Shown here: positions 28,309 through 37,553 of the stretch, piece by piece | Layout: every line of letters starts with the position of its first letter | Position numbering within the stretch: position 1 is the stretch's first letter | Assembly (NCBI RefSeq): GCF_016406125.1 | Contig: NZ_CP066339.1 | Location: 2,356,001-2,420,000 of the forward strand | Reading direction: 5' to 3' | DNA length: 64,000 nucleotides | Origin: Alicyclobacillus sp. SO9 | GTDB taxonomy: Bacteria > Bacillota > Bacilli > Alicyclobacillales > Alicyclobacillaceae | Made by a program: the position numbers and the translations under genes | The notes under the pieces: model-generated | Databases searched by the model: none | Told to the model about the DNA's origin: nothing | Seen by the model: only the letters and a program-made list of their open reading frames with translations

Positions 28309-29697
28309 TTGAGGTTTTATCCTTTGCTCACTTCACTTTGGGTAGTCGTCCTGCAAGTGATATTGGCAGGACTCGCAATGGTTGTGACCTGGTACGTGCT
28401 TAAGTATCAACTGACCATGCGCTTAAAACGCTTGATGCAGGACAAATATGCGGAAAATCTCTGGGAAGGAATAACAGCACTGCGTCATGTGGGTATACAG
28501 ACGACCTTTGAAAACGAACTTCGTTCTGCGAACAGTGGAATTCTCTATAAGCCTCTCGGGTCGAGCAGGAATTTTCCCAATTTCGACGGACTGCTGTTTT
28601 CTCCCGTACAATTAACGGATTGCCCTTTGGATAGTTCTGTTCCTGTGTCTGTAAGGACTGTGCTTGGGAAGCATTGTTCCCGTCCAATGGTCTTGTCCAT
28701 GCCCATCATGTCTTCAGCCATGGGCTACGGGGTCGCACTGAGCAAATCCTTCAGTCTTGCGCTGGCGAAAGGGACGGGAGCCGCTGGTACGGCATTTAAT
28801 ACGGGGCAGGGACCCGTCCTGCCGGAACATCGGAGCAATTCCAAACGGATGATTGTTCAGTATCACGGCGGGTTTTGGCGGGCATCAGACGATATGTTGG
28901 CACAAGCGGATATGATTGAAATTCGTTTTGGTCAAGGGGCGAATGCTGGCGCAGGAACGCCAGTTCCCACAGATCGAATGCCTGAGGATGTATTTCGCGA
29001 CTTTGCTGCCATGGCTGACAGTACATTTGAACAGTTGTATATACCTGCCGGGATGCCCGATGCAAAAGACCGACGTGAACTGAAAGACCTTGTAGAGCAC
29101 TTGCGCGGGATTGGGAGAGGTGCGCCGATTGCAATCAAGTTGGCGGCGTCGAACAATTTGGAACAGGACTTGGAGGCGGTGGTGTATGCCGGTGCAGACG
29201 TGGTGGTGTTGGATGGAGCACAGGCCGGGACCCACGGTTCCCCTGCCATCCTGGTAGATGACTTCGGGTTGCCGACTTTGGCCGCCCTGTGCCGGGCCAC
29301 CCGGTATTTGGAGCATGTACCCTCGCGCAAGCGGCCGGACGTTGTTGTGTCTGGCGGAATCAGAACACCTGGTGATGTATTAAAGGCCGTTACCTTGGGA
29401 GCAACCGCTGTTTATATGGGGTCCGCTGTGTTATTTGCAACAACCCATACACAAATTTTAAAACCGCTGCCGTTTGAGCCTCCGACGCAAATTGCCTGGG
29501 CAGAAGGCGGTTTTGCGGATGACTTTAGCATAGAAGAAGGGGCCCGTAGTCTTGCCAATTTCTTAACAAGCTATCAGGAGGAGTTACAGGCAGGAATTCG
29601 GGCATTGGGGAAGACGTCGTTGTCAGAGTTATCAGAGTCGGATTTGGTTGCATGGGACAAAGAGGCAGCCAGAGTGACGGGTCTCACTCTGGTCTGA
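28309..29697 (+). CDS. FMN-binding glutamate-synthase-family protein (YerD-like)
   Basis: 462 residues from TTG with GGAGAG upstream. One N-terminal membrane helix (about 8-30), then a glutamate-synthase-type TIM barrel: GGFWRASDDMLAQADMIEIRFGQGA, IAIKLAASNNLEQD, VVLDGAQAGTHGSP and the FMN-phosphate motif GGIRTPGDVLKAVTLGATAV. It lacks the glutaminase domain of GltB, and the clustered cysteines of the 3Fe-4S site are not seen. Such stand-alone proteins (B. subtilis YerD) have no established reaction. The gene is divergent from the ger operon, with 157 bases between, and converges on typA. Confidence 0.85.
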   Translation: MRFYPLLTSLWVVVLQVILAGLAMVVTWYVLKYQLTMRLKRLMQDKYAENLWEGITALRHVGIQTTFENELRSANSGILYKPLGSSRNFPNFDGLLFSPVQLTDCPLDSSVPVSVRTVLGKHCSRPMVLSMPIMSSAMGYGVALSKSFSLALAKGTGAAGTAFNTGQGPVLPEHRSNSKRMIVQYHGGFWRASDDMLAQADMIEIRFGQGANAGAGTPVPTDRMPEDVFRDFAAMADSTFEQLYIPAGMPDAKDRRELKDLVEHLRGIGRGAPIAIKLAASNNLEQDLEAVVYAGADVVVLDGAQAGTHGSPAILVDDFGLPTLAALCRATRYLEHVPSRKRPDVVVSGGIRTPGDVLKAVTLGATAVYMGSAVLFATTHTQILKPLPFEPPTQIAWAEGGFADDFSIEEGARSLANFLTSYQEELQAGIRALGKTSLSELSESDLVAWDKEAARVTGLTLV

Positions 29698-29809
29698 ATG
29701 CGGGAGTGTTCTCTTTGCCTTTCACTGTGCCGTCCCTGTGTGCAAAAGGGGGAGGTGTGACGACCGCGTTTTCTGATGGATTCTTCGGCGGCTTACCTGG
29801 TTCATTGAA

Positions 29810-31639
29810 TTACGCTTGAACTTTGCGCTTAGCGAGTTTGTCGCGCTCGCCCTTGTTCAGGACACGCTTTCTCAAACGCACGTTCTCCGGCGTGATTTCA
29901 CACAGTTCGTCGTCTTCTATATAGGTCATAGCCTGCTCTAGAGACAACGTATGGGCCGCTTTCAGTCTGACGGTTTCGTCTTTTGTAGCAGAGCGCACGT
30001 TTGTCATATGCTTTTGTTTGACTACGTTGACGGTTAAATCATTTTCGCGGGTGTGTTCGCCTATTATCATACCCTCGTAGACGGTTGTTCCGGGAGTGAC
30101 AAACATGATTCCGCGATCTTCCAGGTTTTGCAGGCTGTAGCTGGTGGTGACGCCGCCTTCATTGGCAACCAGCACGCCCTGTCTGCGCGTAACCACATCG
30201 CCGCGCCAGTCTCCGTATTCCAAAAAGCGATGGTGGAGAATGCCGTATCCTTTGGTCATCGTCAGAAACTCTGTACGAAAGCCAATTAATCCTCGTGACG
30301 GTACGTGGAATTCAATCCGTGTAGTTTCACCTGACGCAGACGGCTCCATATGCACCATTTCACCTTTTCGTACCCCCAGTGCTTCTACGACAGAACCGAC
30401 ACTTTCAGAAGGTACGTCAACAACCATGAACTCAATGGGTTCTAAAACTCGAGAGCCTTCATTATGAAGGATAACCCGAGGCTTCGACACCTGCAGTTCA
30501 TAGCCCTCGCGGCGCATGGTTTCAATCAGAATGGACAAGTGCAGTTCGCCGCGGCTGGCCACGAGGAATGCGTCAGCATCATTGGTTTCGGTGACTCGCA
30601 GGCTGACATCCGACTCCAGTTCTGTCATGAGCCTCTCACGAAGTTTCCTGGATGTGACGTGAGTGCCTTCCCTGCCAGCGAGCGGGCTGTCATTGACCAT
30701 AAAAGTCATTTCCAAAGTGGGTTCATCGATGGTGAGCAGCGGCAGTGCTTCCGGATGCTCTGGATGACAGACCGTCTCACCTACAGTGATGTCCGCAATG
30801 CCGGCAACTGCCACAATATCACCGGCGTAAGCTTCGTTTACCTCGACGCGTTTCAGACCTTCAAAGGAGAACAGCTTGGCGATACGTGCCCGGCTCGGGT
30901 TGCCTTCGCGTTTCATGACAATGATGTTGTCACCCGTGCGAATGATGCCTCGGGCAACACGACCGACGCCAATTCTGCCCAGATAGTCATTGTAGTCGAG
31001 CATGGTCACCTGCCATTGCAGCGGGCCCTCGGTATCTACCTCTGGCTGTGGAATATGGTTGATGATGGCGTCAAACAAAGGCTTCATGTTTTCTCCCTTT
31101 GTGTCCACATCATTCGTAGCTACACCAGCAAGCGCGGAGGTATATACGACTGGAAATTCACATTGTTCCATGGAAGCGCCCAATTCAATAAACAAATCGA
31201 GCACCTCGTCAACCACTTCCGAAGGTCTGGCATTGGGACGGTCCATTTTATTGACAACAACGACAGGTACAAGTCCTTGCGCCAATGCCTTTTGCAGGAC
31301 AAACTTTGTCTGCGGCATAACCCCTTCAAAAGCATCCACGACCAAAAGTACTCCGTCCACCATTTTCACAATCCGTTCGACTTCGCCGGAAAAGTCCGCG
31401 TGTCCCGGAGTGTCAACTATGTTGATGCGGGTGTCTCCGTAGGGAATGGCGGTGTTCTTGGCGAGAATAGTAATGCCTCGTTCCCGCTCCAGGTCATTGG
31501 AGTCCATCGCCCGCTCTGCCAAATGTTCATGTTGATGAAACAAGCCGGATTGTCGTAACAGTTGATCGACTAGGGTGGTCTTGCCGTGATCGACGTGTGC
31601 GACAATGGCAACATTACGAAGGTTAATACTTGCTTTCAT
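29810..31639 (-). CDS. typA: Ribosome-associated GTPase TypA/BipA
   Basis: 609 residues. Translation-factor GTPase domain with P-loop [28 protein letters not shown] and NKMDR; EF-G-like domains III and V follow, with FRTEFLTMTKGYGI and the BipA-specific C-terminal domain (TYIEDDELCEITPENVRLRK). It acts in ribosome assembly and in cold or stress adaptation. The start ATG has AAAGGAGC 7 bases upstream. It is transcribed divergently from rimP. Confidence 0.97.
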   Translation of the reverse strand: MKASINLRNVAIVAHVDHGKTTLVDQLLRQSGLFHQHEHLAERAMDSNDLERERGITILAKNTAIPYGDTRINIVDTPGHADFSGEVERIVKMVDGVLLVVDAFEGVMPQTKFVLQKALAQGLVPVVVVNKMDRPNARPSEVVDEVLDLFIELGASMEQCEFPVVYTSALAGVATNDVDTKGENMKPLFDAIINHIPQPEVDTEGPLQWQVTMLDYNDYLGRIGVGRVARGIIRTGDNIIVMKREGNPSRARIAKLFSFEGLKRVEVNEAYAGDIVAVAGIADITVGETVCHPEHPEALPLLTIDEPTLEMTFMVNDSPLAGREGTHVTSRKLRERLMTELESDVSLRVTETNDADAFLVASRGELHLSILIETMRREGYELQVSKPRVILHNEGSRVLEPIEFMVVDVPSESVGSVVEALGVRKGEMVHMEPSASGETTRIEFHVPSRGLIGFRTEFLTMTKGYGILHHRFLEYGDWRGDVVTRRQGVLVANEGGVTTSYSLQNLEDRGIMFVTPGTTVYEGMIIGEHTRENDLTVNVVKQKHMTNVRSATKDETVRLKAAHTLSLEQAMTYIEDDELCEITPENVRLRKRVLNKGERDKLAKRKVQA

Positions 31640-31686
31640 GATTTAGCTCCTTTAGGTTCCGCATTCGCGCGGTCTATGCGATACTC

Positions 31687-31715
31687 AAAATACCATGGGG
31701 AACGGGAATCTGCAA
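31687..31715 (-). promoter_or_regulatory. Promoter of typA
   Basis: On the reverse strand: TTGCAG (31715-31710), 17 bases, TATTTT (31692-31687), with TGG before the -10 (extended). It lies 48 bases upstream of the typA start, back to back with the rimP promoter; the two -35 boxes are 9 bases apart. Confidence 0.65.
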
Positions 31716-31724
31716 GAACAGGAA

Positions 31725-31753
31725 TTGCAGGTTTGCTCATCGAGTGCTATAAT
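31725..31753 (+). promoter_or_regulatory. Promoter of the rimP-nusA-infB operon with an inverted repeat over the -10 box
   Basis: TTGCAG (31725-31730), 17 bases, TATAAT (31748-31753), with TGC before the -10 (extended). The perfect inverted repeat GTGCTAT-A-ATAGCAC (31744-31758) is centred on the -10 hexamer. This may be a repressor operator, or simply favourable sequence around an extended -10. Transcription is expected to start near 31760. Confidence 0.8.
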
Positions 31754-31787
31754 AGCACTGTTAGGCTTCGGATAGGTTGTGACGACA

Positions 31788-31819
31788 AGAGTGGGGAACA
31801 AACCCACTCTTTCATTTTT
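31788..31819 (+). terminator. Leader hairpin with T-rich tail (probable attenuator of rimP-nusA operon)
   Basis: AGAGTGGG (31788-31795) pairs perfectly with CCCACTCT (31803-31810), loop of 7, followed by TTCATTTTT. It lies about 30 bases after the predicted transcription start and 86 bases before rimP, so it would end transcripts before the operon. It fits an attenuator for the transcription-factor operon. A leader hairpin upstream of rimP-nusA is a known theme in proteobacteria, but no specific family is claimed here. Confidence 0.65.
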
Positions 31820-31905
31820 GAAAAAGGCGATTTACGTCTTCAAAAGGTAACCGAAGCAATGGTAACCGAAGCAGAATATTGTATCAACAGCGAGGAGGAA
31901 CACCT

Positions 31906-32379
31906 GTGCCCAGTGAACGCGTAACTGACATCGTGGAACGAATGGCACTGCCAATCCTGGAGCAGGAGGGGCTGGAACTGGTTGACGTCGAGTACAAGAA
32001 AGAAGGTCCAAACTGGTATCTGCGTGTCTTCATTGACAAAGACGAGGGTATCGACATAGACGATTGTACCCGTGTCAGCGAGCAGCTCTCAGATTTACTT
32101 GATGAGGCTGATCCCATTCAAAATGCCTATTTCCTCGAGGTCTCGTCTCCTGGCGCTGAGCGTCCTCTAAAGAAACCGGCTGACTTTGAGCGTGCTGTTG
32201 GCAAGAAGGTTTTTGTCTCCCTTTATGAGCCGCTTCAAAAACAGAAAAACTACGAGGGAAAATTACAACAGTTCGATGGTCAGCGACTAGAACTCGCCTA
32301 TTTTCAGAAAGGCGTGCCAAAACAGATTGCAATACCATTGGAAAAGGTAGCAGCGGCAAGGTTGGCCGTAGACTTATAG
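31906..32379 (+). CDS. rimP: Ribosome maturation factor RimP
   Basis: 157 residues from GTG with GAGGAGG upstream. N-terminal domain with LELVDVEYKKEGPNWYLRVFIDK and DDCTRVSEQLSDLLDE; SSPGAERPLKKPADFER marks the junction to the C-terminal SH3-like domain. It assists 30S assembly. It heads the operon rimP-nusA-ylxR-ylxQ-infB-rbfA-nrnA-truB-ribF. In-frame sequence further upstream includes two copies of GGTAACCGAAGCA (from 31846 and 31862) and is judged to be leader. Confidence 0.96.
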   Translation: MPSERVTDIVERMALPILEQEGLELVDVEYKKEGPNWYLRVFIDKDEGIDIDDCTRVSEQLSDLLDEADPIQNAYFLEVSSPGAERPLKKPADFERAVGKKVFVSLYEPLQKQKNYEGKLQQFDGQRLELAYFQKGVPKQIAIPLEKVAAARLAVDL

Positions 32380-32462
32380 CAAATGAGCCTGTGTCGAACA
32401 GAGGCCGTGCGGTATCTTGACTGAGTATTGTTGCGGAATCAGAAAGGGGGAGACAAAACTTC

Positions 32463-33587
32463 ATGAACGTCGATTTTATTGAGGCGTTAGATCAACTTGA
32501 GAAGGAAAAAGGCATTGACAAGGACACCTTGTTGGAAGCCATCGAGGCAGCGCTCATTTCCGGGTACAAAAGGAACTTCAACTCTGCACCCAATGTCAGG
32601 GTGGAAATTGGCAGAGACAGCGGTGAAGTTCATGTGTATGCTCGCAAAAATGTGGTGGAGTCTGTCAACGACAACCGCTTGGAAATTTCGTTAGACGCGG
32701 CCGTGGATATTGATGGTTCTTATCAGGTCGGAGATGTTGTGGAGATTGAAGTAACACCTCGGGAGTTTGGACGAATTGCTGCGCAAACGGCTAAACAGGT
32801 GGTGACGCAGCGCATTCGAGAAGCTGAGCGGTCCATTATTTATACGCAGTTCAGTGACAGGGAAGAAGAAATTGTCACGGGTGTTGTGCAGCGTGTTGAC
32901 TCGAGAGTGGCCTATGTCGATCTCGGTCAGACAGAAGCGGTCATGCCCTCTGCGGAACAAATGCCGACAGACAAGTTTCGACCGGGAGACAGGGTGAAGG
33001 CTTTCATTACCCGGGTTGAACGGACGACAAAAGGACCGCAGGTGGTCTTATCGAGGACACACCCCGGACTATTAAAGCGGTTGTTTGAACTGGAAGTGCC
33101 CGAAATTTTCGAGGGTGTGGTCGAGGTCAAGTCTGTGGCTCGGGAAGCGGGGCACCGTTCGAAGATTGCTGTGTACTCGGCCGATCCCGATGTCGACCCA
33201 ATTGGAGCCTGCGTCGGTGCCAGAGGCATTCGCGTTCAAACGGTGGTAGGCGAGCTTCACGGAGAGAAAGTGGATATCATTAAGTGGAGCGACGACCCGG
33301 CTGAGTATGTCTCGAGTGCCCTGTCTCCTGCCAAAGTTACCGAGGTGCATATTCAGGAAGAAGAGAAGACCGCTCGTGCTATTGTACCGGACCATCAGTT
33401 GTCTCTTGCTATCGGCAAGGAAGGCCAAAATGCACGTCTTGCGGCCAAGTTGACCGGATGGAAGATTGACATTAAAAGCGAAGCCCAAGCTGCTGAAATT
33501 GGCATGTTTGGCCGGATTTCAGACGATGCAGATGATGAAGACGACGGTTTTGGTACATTGGCAGACGACTGGCTGAGCGAGCCGTAG
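32463..33587 (+). CDS. nusA: Transcription termination/antitermination factor NusA
   Basis: 374 residues. N-terminal RNA-polymerase-binding domain (about 1-125), S1 domain (about 135-200, VTGVVQRVDSRVAYVDLGQTEAVMP), then two KH domains (GACVGARGIRVQTVV and LAIGKEGQNARLAAKLTGWKIDI). The acidic tail is short and lacks the C-terminal AR repeats of E. coli NusA, as usual in Firmicutes. It modulates pausing, intrinsic termination and antitermination. GGGGGAG is about 10 bases upstream. Confidence 0.98.
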   Translation: MNVDFIEALDQLEKEKGIDKDTLLEAIEAALISGYKRNFNSAPNVRVEIGRDSGEVHVYARKNVVESVNDNRLEISLDAAVDIDGSYQVGDVVEIEVTPREFGRIAAQTAKQVVTQRIREAERSIIYTQFSDREEEIVTGVVQRVDSRVAYVDLGQTEAVMPSAEQMPTDKFRPGDRVKAFITRVERTTKGPQVVLSRTHPGLLKRLFELEVPEIFEGVVEVKSVAREAGHRSKIAVYSADPDVDPIGACVGARGIRVQTVVGELHGEKVDIIKWSDDPAEYVSSALSPAKVTEVHIQEEEKTARAIVPDHQLSLAIGKEGQNARLAAKLTGWKIDIKSEAQAAEIGMFGRISDDADDEDDGFGTLADDWLSEP

Positions 33588-33636
33588 CATGAAAATGCTC
33601 CATCTGCATCTGGCTTTAGTGAGGAGGTGAGGCTCC

Positions 33637-33918
33637 ATGCCGCGCGTAAAAAAAGTGCCGCTTCGCAAGTGCGTAGGGTGTCAAAACATGTTTGAAAAGC
33701 GTGGACTGCTTCGAGTGGTGTTGACGCCGGAAGGCAGCATTGAACTCGATGATACGGGAAAGCGCAATGGACGGGGTGCCTACCTGTGCAGGAACGCAGA
33801 TTGCCTCAAGCAGGCGCGCAAGCGAAAGGCGTTGGAGCGGGCCTTTAAGCAGTCGATTTCCAGCCAGGTGTATGAACAGCTTGAGCAGAAGCTTGGTACC
33901 TATGTGCAGAAGGACTGA
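33637..33918 (+). CDS. ylxR: YlxR/RnpM family RNA-binding protein
   Basis: 93 residues, DUF448 fold: KVPLRKCVGCQNMFEKRGLLRVV near the N-terminus, then NGRGAYLCRNADCLKQARKRKALERAF. In B. subtilis this protein (RnpM) binds and inhibits RNase P RNA. GGAGGTGAGG precedes the ATG. The position between nusA and ylxQ is conserved. Confidence 0.92.
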   Translation: MPRVKKVPLRKCVGCQNMFEKRGLLRVVLTPEGSIELDDTGKRNGRGAYLCRNADCLKQARKRKALERAFKQSISSQVYEQLEQKLGTYVQKD

Positions 33919-33926
33919 CGTGTGAA

Positions 33927-34244
33927 TTGGCTGCTGACTTTCGAAGTAAAAGTTTGTCTTTGATTGGATTGGCGCGAAAAGCGGGAAAAGTGTCCGTAGG
34001 CAGTACGGCAAGTTTTGCTGCAGTAACAAATCGCTCGGCAAATGCTGGTCTGTTGGCTGTGGATGCCGGCGGAAATACGTCAAAAAAATTCCGCGATAAA
34101 TGCGCTTTTTACAATATACCGCTTCTTGAAGTCTTCTCAAAAGAAGAATTGGGTCGAGCGTGTGGACGAAACGAAGCGACGTTGGTGACTGTGAATGACC
34201 CCGGGTTTGCAGCGAAACTCATCGAGTACTCTGGGGAGAACTAG
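33927..34244 (+). CDS. ylxQ: L7Ae-type ribosomal protein YlxQ
   Basis: 105 residues. It has an L7Ae/L30e-like fold with SLIGLARKAGKVSVGSTA at the N-terminus and LLAVDAGGNTSKKFRDKCAFYNIPLL in the middle, where kink-turn-binding members have a similar surface. The TTG start at 33927 is 8 bases after the ylxR stop, with only AAGGAC as a Shine-Dalgarno, so coupling is likely and the exact start is uncertain. Its role is not established; the gene is constantly found between ylxR and infB. Confidence 0.85.
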   Translation: MAADFRSKSLSLIGLARKAGKVSVGSTASFAAVTNRSANAGLLAVDAGGNTSKKFRDKCAFYNIPLLEVFSKEELGRACGRNEATLVTVNDPGFAAKLIEYSGEN

Positions 34245-34258
34245 TGGGGGTGTAGCCT

Positions 34259-37123
34259 TTGACGAAACTGAGGGTCTACGAGTACGCAAAGCAACTGAAC
34301 ATGTCGAGCAAGGAAATCATTACAATACTAAATCGATTGGAACTTCCTGTTGCCAATCATATGAGTGTGATGGATGACAACATGGTAGATAAGGTCGAGC
34401 AGTTTTTTAAAGATGTAAAAGCCAAGGCGGCACAACGCCATGCTTCAGAGGTGGAGAAAGAGCTGAAAGAAAAACAAAAGGCAAGGGAACGTGCGGCCAG
34501 AGAAGCGGCTGCGCAAGAGAAACGAGAACAGGCGCGCGCGATGCGGGATGCTCAGGCGGCGTCACGTCAACGTTCACAGACGCAATCTGGTGCTGCGGCT
34601 GCATCTACGACTACTGATAAGCCGGCACAAAGGTCTGTGCCTGCAACGGGGGTGAACAAAACGGCAGAGGTCTCATCCCATAACTCGGCCGCTGCAGCAT
34701 CTGCGACACCAAGTGCTGCCAGTCCAGTAAATCGGGAGCATTCGGGAGATACACAAGGTTCGAGTCAAGGGAGCCAAAACCAGAATCAGACCGCACCTGA
34801 AAACAGGGAGTCACAGCAAGGACAACGCCCGCAGCAGGGTCTGCAGAACCAAGCGGATCGGCAGGGGCAGCGTCCGTCGCAGTCAGGTCGCCCGTCACAG
34901 TCGGGTGGTCCGTCGCAGTCAGGTCGTCCGTCACAGTCGGGTCGTCCGTCACAGTCAGGTCGTCCGTCGCAGTCAGGTCGCCCGTCGCAGTCAGGTCGCC
35001 CGTCGCAGTCAGGTCGTCCGTCGCAGTCAGGTCGCCCTGACAACCGAAGAGACGGTGGACAGCGTCCGCAAGGCGGTCAAGACTATAGGAGCAATGGCGG
35101 CGCAAATGACCGAAACCGACAATCCCGACCCAATGCAGGAGGAACTCCGGCAAGAACTACAGCAACTGCCGGTCAGGCCGGTCAAGGAGCGCGCGGTGCC
35201 AGTGGTCAGGGCAGCAACGGCAAGCGTAAACCTGATAATCGAAACAAAAGTCAGTACCAAAAGAAAGAAAAATTTAATGAAGACAAGTTGATGAATCGCT
35301 CGGGTGGACGCCGCCGCGGACGGGGCAATCAGAATCAGCAGCAGCAAAGGCCGCAGAACAAACCGGCACCGCCGAAGAAGATTTCGGTGGAAGGTGCGCT
35401 TCCGGTGGGCGAATTTGCAAGAATGCTGCGCAGAGAAGCATCTGAAATCATTAAGAAACTGATGTTCCTTGGTATTATGACGACCATCAATCAGGAGATT
35501 GAAACGGACGCCATGGAGCTGATTGCCGGGGAGTACGGAGTCGAGATGGAAGTTGTGGAGCCGGTAGACGAAGAGGTCGTAGAGATGTTGTTCGTTGAGG
35601 ATAAGCCCGAGGACCTGGTGGCTAGACCTCCTGTTGTCACTATTATGGGCCACGTCGATCACGGTAAAACGACACTCCTCGACGCGATTCGCGACAGCCG
35701 TGTTGTAGCTTCCGAATCAGGCGGAATCACCCAGCACATCGGTGCTTACCAGGTAGAGGAAGACGGCCGCAAGGTAACATTCCTTGACACTCCAGGGCAC
35801 GAGGCATTTACAACCATGCGCGCGCGGGGTGCTCAGGTAACGGATGTAACGATTCTGGTTGTCGCGGCAGATGACGGCGTCATGCCACAGACTGTCGAAG
35901 CCATTAACCATGCCAAAGCAGCCAATGTGCCCATTATTGTAGCGGTGAACAAAATTGATAAGCCTGGTGCAAACTCCGACCGTGTAAAACAAGAGTTGAC
36001 CCAGTATGAACTGGTTTCTGAAGAGTGGGGCGGAGATACAATCTTCGTTGAAATTTCAGCATTGAAGCGCGAGGGCCTGGATACTCTGTTGGAAATGGTG
36101 CTGCTTGTGGCAGACGTTCAGGAGTTAAAGGCAAATCCTGCAGCGCGGCCGCGGGGTACGGTTATCGAAGCCGAACTGGATAAGGGCCGCGGTCCTGTTG
36201 CTACAGTTCTCGTCCAGAATGGAACACTCCGTGTGGGCGACGTTGTCGTAGCAGGGACCAACTTTGGACGCGTTCGTGCCATGGTCAACGATCACGGGCG
36301 GCGTATTCAAGAGGCCAGCCCGTCAACACCAGTAGAAATACAGGGTTTAAATACGGTTCCGAGTGCGGGCGACTTGTTTGTGGTTTATGACGATGACCGT
36401 TCTGCAAGAAACGTTGTTGACAGAAGGACAACCAGGGAACGAGCTGAGCAACTGGAAAACACCTCACGCGTTACGCTGGATGACTTGTATCAACGGATTC
36501 AGGAAGGAAATATGAAGGACCTCAACGTCATTGTGAAAGCCGACGTACAAGGGTCCGTCGAGGCCCTGGTTCAAGCCATCGAGAAAATTGAGGTGGAAGG
36601 GGTTCGCGTCAAAGTCATTCACAAGGGAGCCGGCGCTATTACAGAAAGTGACGTTTCTCTTGCCAGTGCGTCCAACGCAATTATCGTCGGTTTCCACGTG
36701 CGTCCGGATGTGAATGCCAAGCGTGCTGCAGAAGCCGAAAAGGTAGAAGTCCGGCTGCACCGTGTGATTTATAATGCCATCGAAGAACTGGAATCCGCCA
36801 TGAAAGGCATGCTTGACCCTGAGTACAAAGAAGTGGTTCTTGGTCACGCTGAAGTGCGTGAAGTCTTTAAGATTTCCCGGGTCGGGACAGTAGCCGGCTG
36901 CTTTGTCAAGGAGGGGAAAGTCACGCGTGACTCGGAAGCCCGGTTGATTCGAGACGGTGTGGTCATCTACGAAGGAGCGCTTGATACTCTGAAGCGCTTT
37001 AAGGACGATGCCAAGGAAGTCGCGCAAGGTTTTGAGTGCGGGGTTACATTGGAGAAGTTCAACGACATCAAGGTTGGAGATATTGTAGAGGCCTTTAAAA
37101 TGGAGGCCGTTAAGGCAACCTAA
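34259..37123 (+). CDS. infB: Translation initiation factor IF-2
   Basis: 954 residues from TTG with GTGGGGGT upstream. The IF2_N domain ([22 protein letters not shown]) is followed by a charged helical region (about 55-100), a long disordered region (about 100-370) rich in Gln, Ser, Gly and Arg with tandem repeats, and the second IF2_N domain ([19 protein letters not shown], about 380-440). The GTPase domain starts with GHVDHGKT at 464-471, and IF-2 domains II-IV end with the fMet-tRNA-binding C2 domain. B. subtilis IF-2 has 716 residues; the extra length here is the N-terminal linker. Confidence 0.98.
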   Translation: MTKLRVYEYAKQLNMSSKEIITILNRLELPVANHMSVMDDNMVDKVEQFFKDVKAKAAQRHASEVEKELKEKQKARERAAREAAAQEKREQARAMRDAQAASRQRSQTQSGAAAASTTTDKPAQRSVPATGVNKTAEVSSHNSAAAASATPSAASPVNREHSGDTQGSSQGSQNQNQTAPENRESQQGQRPQQGLQNQADRQGQRPSQSGRPSQSGGPSQSGRPSQSGRPSQSGRPSQSGRPSQSGRPSQSGRPSQSGRPDNRRDGGQRPQGGQDYRSNGGANDRNRQSRPNAGGTPARTTATAGQAGQGARGASGQGSNGKRKPDNRNKSQYQKKEKFNEDKLMNRSGGRRRGRGNQNQQQQRPQNKPAPPKKISVEGALPVGEFARMLRREASEIIKKLMFLGIMTTINQEIETDAMELIAGEYGVEMEVVEPVDEEVVEMLFVEDKPEDLVARPPVVTIMGHVDHGKTTLLDAIRDSRVVASESGGITQHIGAYQVEEDGRKVTFLDTPGHEAFTTMRARGAQVTDVTILVVAADDGVMPQTVEAINHAKAANVPIIVAVNKIDKPGANSDRVKQELTQYELVSEEWGGDTIFVEISALKREGLDTLLEMVLLVADVQELKANPAARPRGTVIEAELDKGRGPVATVLVQNGTLRVGDVVVAGTNFGRVRAMVNDHGRRIQEASPSTPVEIQGLNTVPSAGDLFVVYDDDRSARNVVDRRTTRERAEQLENTSRVTLDDLYQRIQEGNMKDLNVIVKADVQGSVEALVQAIEKIEVEGVRVKVIHKGAGAITESDVSLASASNAIIVGFHVRPDVNAKRAAEAEKVEVRLHRVIYNAIEELESAMKGMLDPEYKEVVLGHAEVREVFKISRVGTVAGCFVKEGKVTRDSEARLIRDGVVIYEGALDTLKRFKDDAKEVAQGFECGVTLEKFNDIKVGDIVEAFKMEAVKAT
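34871..35032 (+). repeat. Nine 18-bp tandem repeats inside infB
   Basis: Nine in-frame copies of an 18-bp unit encode RPSQSG (the third copy reads GPSQSG), within the disordered linker of IF-2. Copies differ mainly at third positions (CGT/CGC, TCG/TCA, GGT). Repeat expansion or contraction would keep the frame and change linker length by six residues. The reverse strand is also open across the array, a side effect of the repeat. Confidence 0.95.
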
Positions 37124-37159
37124 GCCAGTGACATCTCCAGTCTAAAGGAGGAATGACCA

Positions 37160-37516
37160 TTGGCTCGCCTGCGTGTACACAGAGTGGCGGAAGAACTGAA
37201 AAAAGAAATTGCACAGATGATCCGCACTGAAGTCAAGGATCCGAGAATCGGATTCTCCACCGTGACCCGAGTGGATTTGGCCAATGACTTGCAACATGCC
37301 AAAGTCTTTGTAAGTGTGTTTGGCAACGACGAAGAGAAGCAAGCAACGCTGACAGCTCTGCAAAAAGCTGCGGGGTTTATTCGCGGGGAAGTCGGCCGCA
37401 GACTAAGACTGCGGTTGACACCGGAATTAGTATTCAAATTGGACGAATCTGGGGAATACAGTGAACATATCAACACTGTGATTAAGCGACTCCATGAGCA
37501 TGACCAAAACGAGTAG
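37160..37516 (+). CDS. rbfA: 30S ribosome-binding factor RbfA
   Basis: 118 residues from TTG with AAAGGAGGA 7 bases upstream. KH-like fold with RVHRVAEELKKEIAQMIRTEVKDPRI at the start, VFVSVFG, then the family-typical LRLRLTPELVFKLDES. It helps mature the 5' end of 16S rRNA. In B. subtilis ylxP lies between infB and rbfA; it is missing here. Confidence 0.96.
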   Translation: MARLRVHRVAEELKKEIAQMIRTEVKDPRIGFSTVTRVDLANDLQHAKVFVSVFGNDEEKQATLTALQKAAGFIRGEVGRRLRLRLTPELVFKLDESGEYSEHINTVIKRLHEHDQNE

Positions 37517-37553
37517 AAGCATTGTGTCCAGTGTTGAGAAAGGAGGAGAGGGT

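Noticed and set aside
30464-31558. 364-residue open frame antisense to typA
   Set aside because: It lies wholly opposite typA, has no family motif, and its composition follows the complementary codons; typA is certain.
34611-35153. Reverse-strand open frames with DG/TA-rich repeats opposite infB
   Set aside because: They arise from the 18-bp array, which is open in several frames; no ribosome binding site or homology.
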